Origin: Gammaproteobacteria bacterium
GTDB taxonomy: Bacteria > Pseudomonadota > Gammaproteobacteria > Arenicellales > JAOTYS01
Assembly: GCA_029861795.1 (NCBI GenBank)
Contig: JAOTYS010000013.1
Coordinates: 1 to 28,186, forward strand
Length of the DNA stretch: 28,186 nucleotides
Direction of reading: 5' to 3'
A program made the translations under genes and the position numbers. A model generated the notes under the pieces. The model did not search any database, had not been told where the DNA came from, and worked only from the letters and a program-made list of their open reading frames with translations. Of this stretch, positions 1 through 7,307 are shown piece after piece (the first letter of the stretch is position 1; every line of letters begins with the position of its first letter).

Positions 1-207
1 GGATTGGGCATGGGTGGACTTGTTAATACGGAAATTATCTAAGCGCGATTCAACGCTTGACCAGAAAACCGCCCGGTCGAGATTTCTCCCCGATTGCATC
101 GATTCGCGAGTATAGGAATTATAAACCACGTGTTTTCTGATCGAGACGCGCAAATCGGGACGTTTGGGGAGTTGAGAATATCCGCATCGCGCGGAATATC
201 TCGATTA
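1..207. other. Edge region, no supported gene
   Basis: Nothing here can be called a gene. One plus-strand frame is open from the window edge for about 38 codons and stops near position 117, but the peptide has no recognisable motif. A TTG-started extension of the downstream pseudogene frame begins at 94, without a ribosome binding site. It could hold the 3' end of a gene lying outside the window or decayed sequence belonging to the adjacent pseudogene. Confidence 0.3.
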
Positions 208-598
208 ATGTACCGTCATTCAAACCTTTTGCGTGCAAGGTTGGGTGAATCGTTGTCAAGGTATTTGAGATTGCTGTTAACTGTGGAAGCAACTGCTCAG
301 CCGATACCTATTCCGGGGACACTGGGATCAGACTATTGGTACTTTCGTGCAATTGGGATTGCACTACTCGTCTTGGTAGTTCCGTTCAACGAGTGGAGCA
401 TGCGCACATTAATCGATTACCAAACGCTTGGCCTCAAGTGAAATTTGATCACAAACGGTCCTTACCGTAATTCGCTTAATCCACAATACGTCGCTGAGAT
501 ACTCACATTTCCGGGAATAGTTGTAGTTACAAACTCTACTATGTCCTCAATAATCGAGAACATTCCCTTGGAGTGTTTTCAGAGATCCATCAACACTT
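208..598 (+). pseudogene. Remnant of an isoprenylcysteine/phospholipid-type membrane methyltransferase
   Basis: One plus-strand frame reads as the C-terminal part of an ICMT/PEMT-like integral membrane methyltransferase, interrupted by an in-frame TGA at 439-441. Before the stop there is a hydrophobic helix (GIALLVLVVPF) followed by RTLIDYQTLGLK. After the stop the same frame resumes with LITNGPYRNSLNPQYVAEIL and a second hydrophobic stretch, then ends at 596-598. The family signature is GPYRxxRxPxYxG; here the second Arg is Leu and the final Gly is Glu, which fits decay. The usual segment after the last helix is not recognisable. The first in-frame ATG is at 208. The stop could be a sequencing error, but the altered motif residues make true loss of function more likely. 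No intact partner genes are adjacent. Confidence 0.5.
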
Positions 599-790
599 AA
601 CAAACGAAGCATCCCTACGCTCTACTTGTTCATCTCGCCCTTCCTGCCAAACAAGATGTAAAAGGTACCGCCAGCGCAAAGATCAAAACTGGCGGCGCAC
701 TGTCTCGCTGCAAAAGCTGGGTCATCACCACCGATGACGCAATATGCCGTGGTGCTAGTAGCCTCTTAAGATTGGTGCGTTGTTCTGGTG
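599..790. other. Non-coding stretch downstream of the acyl-CoA dehydrogenase gene
   Basis: No gene is supported. A perfect six-base inverted repeat (GTCATC at 721-726 and GATGAC at 733-738, with a six-base loop) lies here, but there is no T-tract on either strand, so it is not a convincing terminator. Confidence 0.3.
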
Positions 791-1951
791 TCATGCACCA
801 AGCGGTCGTAGCAACGATCGGGCAATGATGTGACGCTGTATCTCCGAGGTGCCATCCCAAATACGATCTAAGCGCGCGTCACGCCATAATCTCTCTATGG
901 GAAGATCTTCCATCAAACCCATGCCCCCATGGATTTGTATCGTATGGTCTGCCGCTCGGCCTAACGCCTCAGATGCAAACAGCTTTGCCATGGCGGCGTC
1001 CTCTGGTGCCATGATCCCCTGGTCTGCTTTGGTTGCCGCATTCATCACCAATAGATCCGCACCCCGCAAGTCCGTTGCGATGTCGGCAAGTTTAAATGAC
1101 GTCCCTTGGAAATGTCCGATCGGCCTACCAAACTGTTTGCGACTGGCGGCCCACTCGGTCGCCAGACCCAATAGACGCTCCATTTTTCCGCAGCAACCCG
1201 CGGCCACCCACACCCGGCCCATCTTTAACCACTTTTCCGCAAGTTCGAAACCGGTACCCTCTTCACCCAGGATCTGGCCCGCGCTGACACGACAATCGTC
1301 AAACGTCAGTTGATAGGTGTGGTATGCCCGCTGGGCGGCACACCGAGGACCACGACGAATGTCGAAACCCCGGTCTCCGCGATCCACTAGAAAAGCGGTG
1401 ACTCGTTTACGTTCTCCTTTGGGGGTTTGGTCAACGCCGGTGGCGGCGAACACAATGGCAAAATCCGGCACTCCAGCGCAGCTGATGAAATGTTTAGAAC
1501 CGTTGATCAGATAATCGTCACCATCGCGCACCGCCCTCGTACTCATTGACATGATATCTGAACCCGCACCAGGCTCTGTTAACGCAAAGCACTCCTTCTT
1601 CTCCGCGCGCACGCACGGTGTCAAATAACGCTCAATCTGGCCGCCTTCACATGCCATTAGAATTTCAGAGGGACGGTGAACATACCCGTGCAAACCATAG
1701 CTTGTCTTGCCGAGCTCGCGTTCGAACAGCGCTAGGCTTGCATAGTCCAAACCACCGCCACCCACTGACTCCGGTAAGTTGGGTGCGTAAAACCCCATCT
1801 CTAACGCTCTTTGGGTGATGCGCTCACCCAACTCCTCGGGAACCTCTCCAGTCCGATCGACTTCTGCTTCGTGGGGACCGATCTCTTGTTCCACAAAAGC
1901 TCGTACGGATTCCACCAGCATCCGATGTTCATCATTTAGCTGAAAGTCCAT
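791..1951 (-). CDS. Acyl-CoA dehydrogenase with Asp at the catalytic-base position
   Basis: FAD-dependent acyl-CoA dehydrogenase, 386 residues, full length for the family. It would oxidise an acyl-CoA to the trans-2-enoyl-CoA and pass electrons to ETF. Visible: the N-terminal helical domain; FALTEPGAGSD (about 122-132), the central-domain FAD/substrate signature; RKQFGRPIGHFQ (271-282); GGMGLMEDLPIERLWRDARL (342-361); and RIWDGTSEIQRHIIAR (363-378). In most members the residue before GTSE is the catalytic Glu; here it is Asp366, encoded by GAT. The ATG at 1951 is preceded by AGGAG with five-base spacing. It lies downstream of two same-strand genes and about 1.4 kb from a divergent caiD-like/carnitine dehydrogenase pair, so a butyrobetainyl-CoA or other short-chain substrate is possible (inference). 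Chain-length specificity cannot be read from sequence alone. Confidence 0.9.
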   Translation of the reverse strand: MDFQLNDEHRMLVESVRAFVEQEIGPHEAEVDRTGEVPEELGERITQRALEMGFYAPNLPESVGGGGLDYASLALFERELGKTSYGLHGYVHRPSEILMACEGGQIERYLTPCVRAEKKECFALTEPGAGSDIMSMSTRAVRDGDDYLINGSKHFISCAGVPDFAIVFAATGVDQTPKGERKRVTAFLVDRGDRGFDIRRGPRCAAQRAYHTYQLTFDDCRVSAGQILGEEGTGFELAEKWLKMGRVWVAAGCCGKMERLLGLATEWAASRKQFGRPIGHFQGTSFKLADIATDLRGADLLVMNAATKADQGIMAPEDAAMAKLFASEALGRAADHTIQIHGGMGLMEDLPIERLWRDARLDRIWDGTSEIQRHIIARSLLRPLGA

Positions 1952-2082
1952 GGATACTCCTTAAGTCGCGTCAGGCTGCACCGACACCAGTCGATATGAG
2001 CGTCCCCAACGGAAGATTTGAATTCTAACGCAAGTACTGGCCTCGGCAACGATCGAGATAACAGCGGGTGAGTAGACGCCGA

Positions 2083-2661
2083 CTAGACCGTAACAATCCA
2101 AATCTTTTTTAGATCGCCCATTGGTGCCGCTTCGAGAGCGGCGTTGAGTAACTCACGAAACCTGGCTAGCGGCAAACGACCATGCTTGGCTCCTAGAGGT
2201 TCGAGCCCTAGCGCAGTGATATGAAGTGTATTGCATAACGCGAAAACCTCACCGAGGGCGCTCACTACCCACTCTTCTCTCCAAGAGGGTTGCTGTTCCA
2301 AGTCGTGCACGATTGCGAGGAAACGATAAGGATGCCTTCTTTGAACCACTACGCAACCCGGCGGCCGGGATTGTTCTTGATAAAGGGCCGTCATGATTCG
2401 CACTAAGTGCTCCCCGGTATCCCGAACTGTTGTATCCGCACTCAAAACAAGAGATGTATCCTCTTCAAAAGTCATCGCGTCGACGAAAAACGGTGCGCAA
2501 TGCTCCGAGGACTCGATGAGCTGCACCGCATCGAGCGAACAATTTGGTCTGGGAGATGCCGGCACAAGCTGAAGGTGTGTAGCCTTAGGACGACGGCGCA
2601 TTGCTCTCGTGCAGATCTCGGAATGTAAGCAGCCACAAAGCTTGTCGGCGAGCGGCCCCAA
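2083..2661 (-). CDS. Hypothetical protein, macro-domain-like C-terminal half
   Basis: I do not recognise this 192-residue protein with confidence. It has no signal peptide or membrane segment. The last 70 residues alternate hydrophobic strands and helices, with LHITALGLEPLGAKHGRLPL followed by a helix and a final strand KKIWIVTV. That order (strand, G-rich loop, helix, strand) recalls macro domains, where a similar loop binds ADP-ribose; the resemblance is a pattern impression only. Residues 1-60 look disordered and Arg/Pro rich. The longest frame starts with TTG at 2661, with GAGG four bases upstream next to the stop codon of the preceding gene, suggesting translational coupling. An ATG at 2601 is an alternative start. 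It sits between the DUF4124 gene and the acyl-CoA dehydrogenase gene on the same strand. Confidence 0.6.
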   Translation of the reverse strand: MGPLADKLCGCLHSEICTRAMRRRPKATHLQLVPASPRPNCSLDAVQLIESSEHCAPFFVDAMTFEEDTSLVLSADTTVRDTGEHLVRIMTALYQEQSRPPGCVVVQRRHPYRFLAIVHDLEQQPSWREEWVVSALGEVFALCNTLHITALGLEPLGAKHGRLPLARFRELLNAALEAAPMGDLKKIWIVTV

Positions 2662-2667
2662 CCGACC

Positions 2668-3054
2668 TCAATAAGGCGGTCGATGTACCCTCATCGGGTT
2701 CCTATAAGGCCAGCGTCTCAGACTTACTCTGCTGTTGGGCGGAATAGTGATTGTACGCTTAATGACATCTGGCGTGTCATGTTGCGACGTAATTTGCTCC
2801 CGGTTTTGTGTTGCGTCGAGCGAACGCTCTAATTCCCTCAATCGCGCCAGTGCGTCTTCAGATTGTTGCGCCTGTCTCTCTTGGCACTCCAACGTCGCAC
2901 AATCATCGATGTTGAGAGTCTCCGCGGCTGAGCCTGGCGCTACGTTACTGTAATGAATCCGACCGTTCTCATCGGTCCACCTGTAGAGCTCAGCATGGAC
3001 TGGATCGACCATTGCCAACGCCAGTATAAGTAGAATGCAGAATTTCCGCGGCAC
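2668..3054 (-). CDS. DUF4124 domain-containing secreted protein
   Basis: A 128-residue protein with a signal peptide (residues 1 to about 21, KFCILLILALAMVDPVHA, cleaved after Ala). It is followed by the DUF4124 core ELYRWTDENGRIHYSN (about 22-37), a short domain common in gammaproteobacterial envelope proteins and of unknown biochemical role. The middle (about 58-90) is Gln/Glu/Arg-rich and probably a coiled coil. The C-terminus is basic and proline-rich. Two cysteines (CATLEC) could form a disulphide after export. The frame starts with GTG at 3054; no strong ribosome binding site is visible, and an ATG four bases upstream is out of frame. It is the first gene of a minus-strand group with the macro-like hypothetical gene six bases downstream, and is divergent from the carnitine genes. 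Confidence 0.75.
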   Translation of the reverse strand: MPRKFCILLILALAMVDPVHAELYRWTDENGRIHYSNVAPGSAAETLNIDDCATLECQERQAQQSEDALARLRELERSLDATQNREQITSQHDTPDVIKRTITIPPNSRVSLRRWPYRNPMRVHRPPY

Positions 3055-3358
3055 CCATAAAGTATAGACGAGGGCGTGGCAGAGTCCTTGAGGTCACCGT
3101 CGACAGCGCATATATGAATGCCGTCCAACCACGAGATCAGTCTGATAGCGTTGCGCCACAGGGGCGACGCGAACTGTGGTCGCGAAGTGTATTGGACACT
3201 ACAAGCACCTGGCACGTTGGAATTCAAAAAGACCAACCGAATATTTCTATCGTAGAATTACGCAATTGCGTGACCGCCCTTGCGCGTATTGGCACTTTGA
3301 GCTCGATGCGGTGCCGCCGGGCATAACCTGAAGTCAATCAAAAGAAGAGGCATGTGAA
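3055..3358. other. Intergenic region between divergent DUF4124 and caiD-like genes
   Basis: This 304-base region should carry promoters for both directions. It contains a perfect 12-base palindrome at 3260-3271 (listed separately), a short imperfect GC hairpin around 3147-3171, and an AAGAGG ribosome binding site just before the ATG at 3359. Short open frames here lack recognisable motifs and start signals. No convincing sigma-70 pair with 16-18-base spacing was found. Confidence 0.4.
3260..3271. promoter_or_regulatory. Perfect 12-base palindrome, candidate operator
   Basis: ACGCAATTGCGT is an exact inverted repeat centred 93 bases upstream of the caiD-like start codon. Size and position fit a dimeric repressor or activator site controlling the carnitine genes or the divergent DUF4124 gene. 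No regulator gene is present in the window, so the assignment is inference; a 12-base palindrome can also arise by chance. Confidence 0.3.
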
Positions 3359-4162
3359 ATGGGACAAGAAGTGAAAGTTGTGCGACGTGGTGCGGTACTG
3401 GAGGTGACCCTAGACAGACCAAAGGTTAATGCGATCGATCAAGAGGTCAGCCGAAAGATGGGCGAAGCCTTCGTCATGTTGCGCGATGATCCAGAGCTCC
3501 GCGTCGGGATAGTTACCGCAGCGGGTGAACGTATATTTTCAGCGGGATGGGATCTCAAAGCAGTCGATAGCGGTGAGACCCAGTTGGATGAATGGTGGGA
3601 GGGTGAAGATAAGGTTCTTGGAGGTTTCGCTGGGATTACCGAAATATGGGATCTAAATAAACCAGTGATCGCAGCGGTCAACGGTCTCGCCATTGGAGGT
3701 GGTTTTGAATTGGTCATGGCTTGTGACCTAGTTATTGCTGCCGACCACGTCGAGTTCGCGCTGCCAGAAATGCCGCTTGGTATTGTTCCCGATGCCGGCG
3801 CCATCCAACGACTCCCCCGCAGAATCCCATATAACATCGCCATGGAAATGTTGCTTCTGGGGCGTCGTATGCCCGCAGCGGAGGCGGCACACCACGGTTT
3901 AGTGAATGCGGTGGTGCCTCCAAGCGAGTTGATGGACAAGGCCAGGTCTTGGGCCGATCAACTGGCGGAGGCTGCGCCACTGGCATTGCAGACCATTAAG
4001 GAAGTGCTGCGCGCGATCGAGGCTGACACCATAGAGGGGGCGTTCCAAACCATGCGCACCGGTGATTTACCCATCTACCGGAATATGTTGAGGTCTGAAG
4101 ACGCGCAAGAAGGTGTACGCGCATTTGTAGAAAAACGCAACCCGGTGTTTCGCGGCGTGTAA
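3359..4162 (+). CDS. caiD: Carnitinyl-CoA dehydratase-type enoyl-CoA hydratase (CaiD-like)
   Basis: Crotonase-fold protein of 267 residues, about the length of E. coli CaiD, which reversibly hydrates crotonobetainyl-CoA to L-carnitinyl-CoA. CaiD-like features run through the whole protein: LDRPKVNAID near 18-27, FSAGWDLKA (60-68) forming one side of the oxyanion hole, FAGITEIWDLNKPVIAAVNG, GGGFELVMACDL (113-124) with Glu117, and FALPEMPLGIVPDAG (133-147) with Glu137. The two glutamates are at the positions of the catalytic pair in hydratases. The C-terminal SEDAQEGVRAFVEKRNPVFRG also matches the CaiD ending. The ATG follows AAGAGG about seven bases upstream. It is followed after 56 bases by carnitine dehydrogenase on the same strand, which strengthens the carnitine assignment. 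A related short-chain enoyl-CoA hydratase is the alternative. Confidence 0.85.
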   Translation: MGQEVKVVRRGAVLEVTLDRPKVNAIDQEVSRKMGEAFVMLRDDPELRVGIVTAAGERIFSAGWDLKAVDSGETQLDEWWEGEDKVLGGFAGITEIWDLNKPVIAAVNGLAIGGGFELVMACDLVIAADHVEFALPEMPLGIVPDAGAIQRLPRRIPYNIAMEMLLLGRRMPAAEAAHHGLVNAVVPPSELMDKARSWADQLAEAAPLALQTIKEVLRAIEADTIEGAFQTMRTGDLPIYRNMLRSEDAQEGVRAFVEKRNPVFRGV

Positions 4163-4218
4163 CACCACCCTGTCTCTATCCAATACACGCTTTATCTTTT
4201 TTCTCTCGGGAGGTTTAC

Positions 4219-5214
4219 ATGTCTTTAATCAGCGGACAAGCCGTCAAGCGAGTGGCCCTCATCGGTACCGGAGTCATCGGCGGTGGATGGGCTGCCCGTT
4301 GCCTTGCGCATGGACTTGATGTCATCGCCACGGATCCCGCGCCTGGCGCCGAGGACGCGTTGCGTACCAATGTGGATAACGCCTGGCCGGCGCTACAGGA
4401 AGTGGGTCTCGCTAGCAGTGCCGACCGATCACGTCTTGAGTTCACCAGTGATGTGGCGGCCGCCGTTGGTAACGCCGACTTCATCCAAGAGAATGTGCCC
4501 GAGCGCGAGGAACTCAAAATAGAGGTGTTCAGACAGGTGAGCGAGGTTGCTCCAACTAACGTTGTGATTGCCTCAAGCTCCTCGGGTCTATTACCCAGTC
4601 GGCTTCAATCCAACTGCACGCATCCCGAGCGACTCGTGATCGGGCATCCATTCGCACCCGTTTATCTGCTTCCATTGGTGGAGATCGTCGGGGGCGAGCA
4701 CACCAGCCTCGATGCGGTTCGTTGTGCTGCTAGTTTCTACAAAGGCATCGGTATGCGGCCGCTGCACGTGCGTAGAGAAATCGAAGCCTATGTTGCGGAT
4801 CGTTTGCAAGAGGCGCTTTACCGTGAGGCCCTGCATCTTATCAACGACGGCATCGCAACGGTCCCCGAGATAGATGCTGCGATCACCGGAGGACCAGGGC
4901 TGCGCTGGGCGTTCATGGGGACATTCATGGCGTGGCATTTGGGTGGCGGTCCCGGTGGGATGCGTCACACCATTGAGCAGTTCGGACCTGCGCTCAAACT
5001 TCCCTGGACCAAACTGGTGGCACCGGAGCTGACCGAGGAGCTCAAGGCGCGCGTCGTCGAGGGTTGCGAGCAAGAAGCTGGAGATCGGGATTTTCAGGAG
5101 CTAGAGCGTCGCCGTGATCAATGTCTGGTGCACATTCAAAAAGTGCTCGCGCAGTATTGGTATGCGCCAGGGGAAGACGGTTGGCCGGAAGTGGATTTGG
5201 GTGACGGCAGTTGA
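4219..5214 (+). CDS. lcdH: L-carnitine dehydrogenase (3-hydroxyacyl-CoA dehydrogenase family)
   Basis: NAD-dependent dehydrogenase, 331 residues, close in length and sequence pattern to characterised L-carnitine dehydrogenases (L-carnitine + NAD+ -> 3-dehydrocarnitine + NADH). The N-terminal Rossmann motif is GTGVIGGGWAARCLAHGLDV (16-35) with Asp39 ending strand two, favouring NAD. DFIQENVPER (87-96), ASSSSGLLPS (118-127), GHPFAPVYLLPLVEIVGG (142-159), MRPLHVRREI (179-188) and ALHLINDG (204-211) carry the Ser, His143, Glu155 and Asn209 positions of the family's catalytic set. GPGLRWAFMGTF and FGPALKLPW in the C-terminal helical domain are characteristic of carnitine dehydrogenases rather than fatty-acid enzymes. 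There is no fused thioesterase domain. The start is well set by GGGAGG five bases before ATG. It is the second gene of a pair with caiD and is convergent with the Dpp operon. Confidence 0.9.
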   Translation: MSLISGQAVKRVALIGTGVIGGGWAARCLAHGLDVIATDPAPGAEDALRTNVDNAWPALQEVGLASSADRSRLEFTSDVAAAVGNADFIQENVPEREELKIEVFRQVSEVAPTNVVIASSSSGLLPSRLQSNCTHPERLVIGHPFAPVYLLPLVEIVGGEHTSLDAVRCAASFYKGIGMRPLHVRREIEAYVADRLQEALYREALHLINDGIATVPEIDAAITGGPGLRWAFMGTFMAWHLGGGPGGMRHTIEQFGPALKLPWTKLVAPELTEELKARVVEGCEQEAGDRDFQELERRRDQCLVHIQKVLAQYWYAPGEDGWPEVDLGDGS

Positions 5215-5316
5215 AGGTCCAGATTGATCACTTGCTCCACACTTGGGCCAAAGGACCTCAAAGATTGGATGTATGCGTCCCGACCCTAAAATGGCGACCA
5301 ATCGATCCGCGCATGC

Positions 5317-6282
5317 TCAACTTCTCAGGTGGCAGGCCGAAAAATGTCCCGGACGCACTTCGGTTAGCTGTGGCTCCTCTCGCTTGCACTGCTCCTCGGC
5401 ATAGGGGCAACGTGTGTGGAAGCGGCATCCAGTCGGCGGGTTCAAAGGACTGGGCACGTCCCCTTCCAATACGATGCGCTTCCTGGTCACAGTCGGATCG
5501 GGGATAGGCACCGCTGCAAGTAGTGACTCGGTGTAAGGATGTATGGGAGTAGAAAACAGCGACAACTTGTCAGTGATTTCGACGATCTTGCCCAGATACA
5601 TCACAGCCACCCGATGGCAGACATGCTCGACCACTGCTAGATCATGGGAAATAAACAAATAAGCAAGCCCGAATTCTTGCTGCAGATCCAGCATAAGATT
5701 GATGACTTGAGCTTGTATCGAGACATCAAGCGCCGACACGGGTTCATCAGCGACGATCAGCTTGGGTTGCAAAGCTAACGCACGTGCTATACCGATTCGC
5801 TGGCGTTGACCGCCCGAGAACTCGTGGGGAAGTTTGGTTAGCTGCTCATTGCTCAGACCCACGCGCTGAAATAGCTCCGTGACCTGCTCGCGACGTTCCG
5901 CCTTCGTCATCTGCCTATAGTTCTCTAACGGCTCTGAGACGATTTGCTCCGCTGTCATGCGAGGGTTCAGGGATAAATAGGGATCTTGAAACACCATCTG
6001 AATTTCAGACCGAAGAGGACGCAAAGTCTCGTTGGAAAGATCTGTTATGTTCTTACCATCAAGATAAATGGTCCCAGCAGTCGGTTTCTGCAGCCGCAAC
6101 ACCGTCTTACCCACCGTGGTCTTTCCGCATCCACTCTCACCGACTAGACCCAGCGTCTCACTCTCAGCAATTTCGAACGAAACATCGTCCACTGCACGCA
6201 CGTGCGCGCTAACTTTCGAGAACACTCCCTGACGAACGGGGTAATGTTTTCTCAAATTGTTAACCGAAAGAATAACCCTCAT
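5317..6282 (-). CDS. dppF: Oligopeptide/dipeptide ABC transporter ATP-binding protein (DppF/OppF type)
   Basis: Second ATPase of a peptide-type importer, 321 residues, cytoplasmic. Walker A GESGCGKTT (48-56), Q-loop Gln99 in MVFQDPYLSLNP, signature FSGGQRQR (155-162), Walker B LIVADEP (175-181) and switch His213 are all intact. The C-terminal oligopeptide/dipeptide extension follows, with GDVPSPLNPPTGCRFHTRCPYAEEQC in outline and a last Cys in SACH; these cysteines are conserved in Dpp/Opp ATPases and bind an iron-sulphur cluster in some. The gene begins 15 bases after the DppD-like gene and is last in the operon. It ends about 100 bases from the convergent carnitine dehydrogenase gene, without an obvious terminator. 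Confidence 0.93.
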   Translation of the reverse strand: MRVILSVNNLRKHYPVRQGVFSKVSAHVRAVDDVSFEIAESETLGLVGESGCGKTTVGKTVLRLQKPTAGTIYLDGKNITDLSNETLRPLRSEIQMVFQDPYLSLNPRMTAEQIVSEPLENYRQMTKAERREQVTELFQRVGLSNEQLTKLPHEFSGGQRQRIGIARALALQPKLIVADEPVSALDVSIQAQVINLMLDLQQEFGLAYLFISHDLAVVEHVCHRVAVMYLGKIVEITDKLSLFSTPIHPYTESLLAAVPIPDPTVTRKRIVLEGDVPSPLNPPTGCRFHTRCPYAEEQCKREEPQLTEVRPGHFSACHLRS

Positions 6283-6297
6283 GATGTGCGGCGATGC

Positions 6298-7305
6298 TTA
6301 ATTTGCTCCTTCCGCGCCAGTCCGATTCGCTTCCCAACAAGCCACCCAATGGCCTTCACGCAGCTCTTCTAGTGCTGGGACATGTTGCCGACAGTGGTCG
6401 GTAACGAACGTACAGCGCGGCGCGAATGCACATCCAACAACACCTTTCTTTAATGATGGAACTTGCCCAGGTATTTCTTGAAGTCGATCCAACGACTCTA
6501 GTTCGGCGCCAAGTCTTAGCTTGGGAATTGCAGACATCAAACCGTGGGTATAAGGATGTAATGGCTGTATAAAGAGGTCCTTAACGGGAGCCTCTTCCAC
6601 TTTCTGACCCGCATACATCACCACGACCCGTTCCGCGGTTTCTGCAATAACGCCCAGATCGTGGGTGATAAAGATGATCGCCGTATTGAACTGTTGTTTG
6701 AGCTGCGCCATCAAATCCAAGATCTGAAACTGAATGGTTACGTCGAGGGCAGTCGTCGGCTCATCGGCAATCAGTATCTGAGGATTACAAGCCAGCGCCA
6801 TAGCAATCATGACGCGTTGGCGCATCCCGCCGGATAACTGATGAGGATATTCGGAAGCTCGCTTCCTAGGATCCGGCATACGAACGAGTTCGAGCATCTC
6901 AACTGCTTTTTCACCAGCCGCCTTTTTTGACAACTCTTGGTGAATCATCAACGCTTCAGCAATTTGAAACCCGCAGGTCAATACAGGATTCAAGGACGTC
7001 ATAGGCTCCTGAAAGATCATTGAGATCTTGTTGCCGCGAAGCGCACGCATCTGCCGTCTAGAATGTTCTAGTAAATTTTGACCTTCGAACTTGATCACTC
7101 CAGACTCGATGCGCCCCGGTGGCTGTGGAATCAGGCCCATGATCGATAACGATAAAACGCTCTTCCCCGATCCTGACTCCCCTACGATCCCAAGTGTCTC
7201 CCCCGCGTGAAGATCAACCGAGACACCGTTCACCGCGTGGACGATTCCGTCTCGCGTGTAAAAACGCGTTACCAGATCCTCGACTGCAAGAATGCTGTCT
7301 TGCAT
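6298..7305 (-). CDS. dppD: Oligopeptide/dipeptide ABC transporter ATP-binding protein (DppD/OppD type)
   Basis: First ATPase of the importer, 335 residues. Walker A GESGSGKS (42-49), Q-loop Gln99 in MIFQEPMTSLNP, signature LSGGMRQR (157-164), Walker B ILIADEP (177-183) and His215 are present. The MRQR form of the signature and the IFQEPM stretch distinguish the DppD/OppD type from the DppF/OppF type. The C-terminal solute domain contains GCAFAPRCTF and later cysteines, as in Dpp homologues. It starts two bases after the dppC stop codon, indicating co-translation. Confidence 0.93.
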   Translation of the reverse strand: MQDSILAVEDLVTRFYTRDGIVHAVNGVSVDLHAGETLGIVGESGSGKSVLSLSIMGLIPQPPGRIESGVIKFEGQNLLEHSRRQMRALRGNKISMIFQEPMTSLNPVLTCGFQIAEALMIHQELSKKAAGEKAVEMLELVRMPDPRKRASEYPHQLSGGMRQRVMIAMALACNPQILIADEPTTALDVTIQFQILDLMAQLKQQFNTAIIFITHDLGVIAETAERVVVMYAGQKVEEAPVKDLFIQPLHPYTHGLMSAIPKLRLGAELESLDRLQEIPGQVPSLKKGVVGCAFAPRCTFVTDHCRQHVPALEELREGHWVACWEANRTGAEGAN

Positions 7306-7307
7306 CG

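Noticed and set aside
439..441. TGA as a possible selenocysteine codon
   Set aside because: No hairpin typical of a selenocysteine insertion element is evident after it, and the family does not use selenocysteine at this place; decay is simpler.
2190..2215. GGTTCGAGCCC resembling a tRNA T-arm
   Set aside because: It lies inside the hypothetical coding sequence, and no acceptor, D-arm or anticodon stem can be built around it.
2940..3236. Minus-strand open frame overlapping the start of the DUF4124 gene
   Set aside because: It overlaps a gene with a clear signal peptide and domain in another frame, and its own peptide shows no family pattern.
3114..3326. Open frame of 70 codons before the caiD-like gene
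   Set aside because: No ribosome binding site, no recognisable motif, and it covers the expected divergent promoter region.
5215..5258. AGGTCC/GGACCT inverted repeat after carnitine dehydrogenase as a terminator
   Set aside because: The stem is six pairs with a loop over 30 bases and no T-tract follows on either strand.
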